Positions 62,075 through 64,000 of a stretch of DNA of 64,000 nt are shown piece by piece (position 1 is the first letter of the stretch; every line of letters begins with the position of its first letter). The position numbers and the translations under genes are program-made. Origin of the DNA: Rhea pennata (taxonomy: Eukaryota; Chordata; Aves; Rheiformes; Rheidae); NCBI RefSeq assembly GCF_028389875.1, contig NC_084672.1, forward strand, positions 434,001 through 498,000. The letters are read 5' to 3'. The notes under the pieces were generated by a model. It did no database searches and had not been told where the DNA came from. It saw only the letters and a program-made list of their open reading frames with translations.

Positions 62075-62500
62075 CGCGGCCGCTCCTCGCGGCCCCGCTC
62101 CGGCACTGCCGATTCAAACTCGCCTCCCAGAGACGCTAATTGGCTGCCAGGAGCGACTGCGTCACGGCTGGCCCCGCCTACAACCGCCACTGCGGCCCCG
62201 CCCCAGCCGCGCCCCACGGGCGAGTTCTCCTTTCCTTCGGGCTGCTCTCCCAGCCGGCGTCCACGGCGGCCGGTCCCGCCCCAAGCGCAGCACCAGCCAA
62301 TGGCAGCGGAATGTTCTACTCGCTTTCACCCAATCAGCAAGGCGGCGAGCCCTACCGGAAGAAACGTAAGCGCGCCCTGACGCGAGGTGCTGGGCGCGCG
62401 CTCAGAATTTGACAAGAACCACGTGACCTCGTGCCGGCGCGCGTGCGCACTGCAGCCTGCCCAGCCCGCAGCGGCGAGGCGGGGGCGACAGTGCGCATGC
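62075..62500 (-). promoter_or_regulatory. PRC1: PRC1 promoter: CHR element and three CCAAT boxes
   Basis: On the minus strand TTTGAA (62113-62118) lies about 40 bases before the ATG, with a GGCGAG CDE-like word just upstream of it. CCAAT boxes occur at 62139-62143 (minus) and at 62297-62301 and 62330-62334 (plus). CHR plus NF-Y sites is the known layout of DREAM/MuvB-controlled G2/M genes, of which mammalian PRC1 is one. An E-box CACGTG lies at 62420-62425. A divergent transcript to the right is possible but not shown. Confidence 0.65.
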
Positions 62501-62509
62501 GCCGGGACA

Positions 62510-64000
62510 CCCCCGCCCCCCACCCCGGGCAGCAACCCCCTGCCCCACACGGGGCGCGGGCAGGGAACCTCCGCCCCCCACCCCGGGCAGCAACCCCCTG
62601 CCCCACACGGGGCGCGGGCAGGGAACCTCCGCCCCCCACCCCGGGCAGCAACCCCCTGCCCCACACGGGGCGCGGGCAGGGAACCTCCGCCCCCCACCCC
62701 GGGGAGGAACCCCCTGCCCCACACGGGGCGCGGGCAGGGAACCTCCGCCCCCCACCCCGGGCAGCAACCCCCTGCCCCACACGGGGCGCGGGCAGGGAAC
62801 CTCCGCCCCCCACCCCGGGCAGCAACCCCCTGCCCCACACGGGGCGCGGGCAGGGAACCTCCGCCCCCCACCCCGGGCAGCAACCCCCTGCCCCACACGG
62901 GGCGCGGGCAGGGAACCTCCGCCCCCCACCCCGGGCAGCAACCCCCTGCCCCACACGGGGCGCGGGCAGGGAACCTCCGCCCCCCACCCCGGGCAGCAAC
63001 CCCCTGCCCCACACGGGGCGCGGGCAGGGAACCTCCGCCCCCCACCCCGGGCAGCAACCCCCTGCCCCACACGGGGCGCGGGCAGGGAACCTCCGCCCCC
63101 CACCCCGGGCAGCAACCCCCTGCCCCACACGGGGCGCGGGCAGGGAACCTCCGCCCCCCACCCCGGGCAGCAACCCCCTGCCCCACACGGGGCGCGGGCA
63201 GGGAACCTCCGCCCCCCACCCCGGGGAGGAACCCCCTGCCCCACACGGGGCGCGGGAAGGGAACCTCCGCCCCCCACCCCGGGCAGCAACCCCCTGCCCC
63301 ACACGGGGCGCGGGCAGGGAACCTCCGCCCCCCACCCCGGGCAGCAACCCCCTGCCCCACACGGGGCGCGGGCAGGGAACCTCCGCCCCCCACCCCGGGC
63401 AGCAACCCCCTGCCCCACACGGGGCGCGGGCAGGGAACCTCCGCCCCCCACCCCGGGGAGGAACCCCCTGCCCCACACGGGGCGCGGGAAGGGAACCTCC
63501 GCCCCCCACCCCGGGCAGCAACCCCCTGCCCCACACGGGGCGCGGGCAGGGAACCTCCGCCCCCCACCCCGGGGAGCAACCCCCTGCCCCACACGGGACG
63601 CGGGAAGGGAACCTCCGCCCCCCACCCCGGGCAGCAACCCCTGCCCCACACGGGGCGCGGGCAGGGAACCTCCGCCCCCCACCCCGGGGAGGAACCCCCT
63701 GCCCCACACGGGGCGCGGGAAGGGAACCTCCGCCCCCCACCCCGGGGAGGAACCCCCTGCCCCACACGGGGCGCGGGAAGGGAACCTCCGCCCCCCACCC
63801 CGGGCAGCAACCCCCTGCCCCACACGGGGCGCGGGCAGGGAACCTCCGCCCCCCACCCCGGGGAGGAACCCCCTGCCCCACACGGGGCGCGGGCAGGGAA
63901 CCTCCGCCCCCCACCCCGGGCAGCAACCCCCTGCCCCACACGGGGCGCGGGCAGGGAACCTCCGCCCCCCACCCCGGGGAGGAACCCCCTGCCCCACACG
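62510..64000. repeat. 58-bp minisatellite, about 25 copies, running off the window
   Basis: Unit: GGGCAGCAACCCCCTGCCCC + ACACGGGGCGCGGGCAGG + GAACCTCCGCCCCCCACCCC. AGCAACC recurs at 62531 and 62589, giving the 58-bp period. Copies are nearly identical. The main variants are GGGGAGGAAC for GGGCAGCAAC and CGGGAAGG for CGGGCAGG, and these usually occur together. The homogeneity suggests recent expansion. The right end is outside the window. Confidence 0.95.

Noticed and set aside
62326-63999. Minus-strand open frames of 529-557 codons in all three phases
   Set aside because: Same artefact: the 58-bp unit has no minus-strand stops, and 58 mod 3 rotates the frames. The peptides are pure repeats.
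62510-64000. CRISPR-like regular repeats
   Set aside because: The whole 58-bp unit repeats with no unique spacers, in a vertebrate genome. It is a minisatellite.

Overview
This is a gene-dense, very GC-rich vertebrate window. It carries a CR1-type LINE 3' end in the seventh gene's last intron, many short introns and many GC-rich minisatellites. Together these point to a bird, probably a small chromosome; this is inference from composition and the CR1 tail, not a species call. Gene identities come from recalled mammalian protein sequences. I set exon borders by hand from GT/AG sites, and every coding gene closes in phase to a full-length protein.

Layout, left to right: a CpG island with a likely non-coding first exon, then FURIN (+, 789 aa), FES (+, 824 aa), MAN2A2 (+, 1150 aa), a small SHISA-like membrane protein gene (+, 166 aa), UNC45A (+, 931 aa), RCCD1 (+, 359 aa) and, on the minus strand, PRC1 (613 aa). 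The order and orientation match human 15q26.1 (FURIN-FES-MAN2A2-HDDC3-UNC45A-RCCD1-PRC1), with one exception. At the HDDC3 position there is no recognisable HDDC3; instead there is a SHISAL1-related gene whose stop codon is embedded in a 44-bp minisatellite of nearly 50 copies.

The genes do not form one pathway. FURIN and MAN2A2 both act in the Golgi/secretory route (proprotein cleavage; N-glycan trimming). FES is a cytoplasmic F-BAR/SH2 tyrosine kinase. UNC45A is a myosin/Hsp90 co-chaperone, RCCD1 an RCC1-repeat protein, and PRC1 the spindle midzone microtubule bundler. They share tight packing: FES ends about 0.4 kb before the MAN2A2 CpG island exon, UNC45A stops about 0.5 kb before the RCCD1 start, and the RCCD1 and PRC1 3' UTRs appear to overlap tail to tail.

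The non-coding part is dominated by tandem repeats: the FURIN 3' UTR (58-bp unit), several FES introns, MAN2A2 intron 1 (28-29 bp, about 40 copies), the SHISA-like 3' end (44 bp), RCCD1 intron 1, PRC1 intron 1, and a 58-bp array running off the right edge. Very long open frames on both strands in these arrays are by-products of stop-free repeat units. No tRNA, rRNA, CRISPR array or retroviral element was seen.
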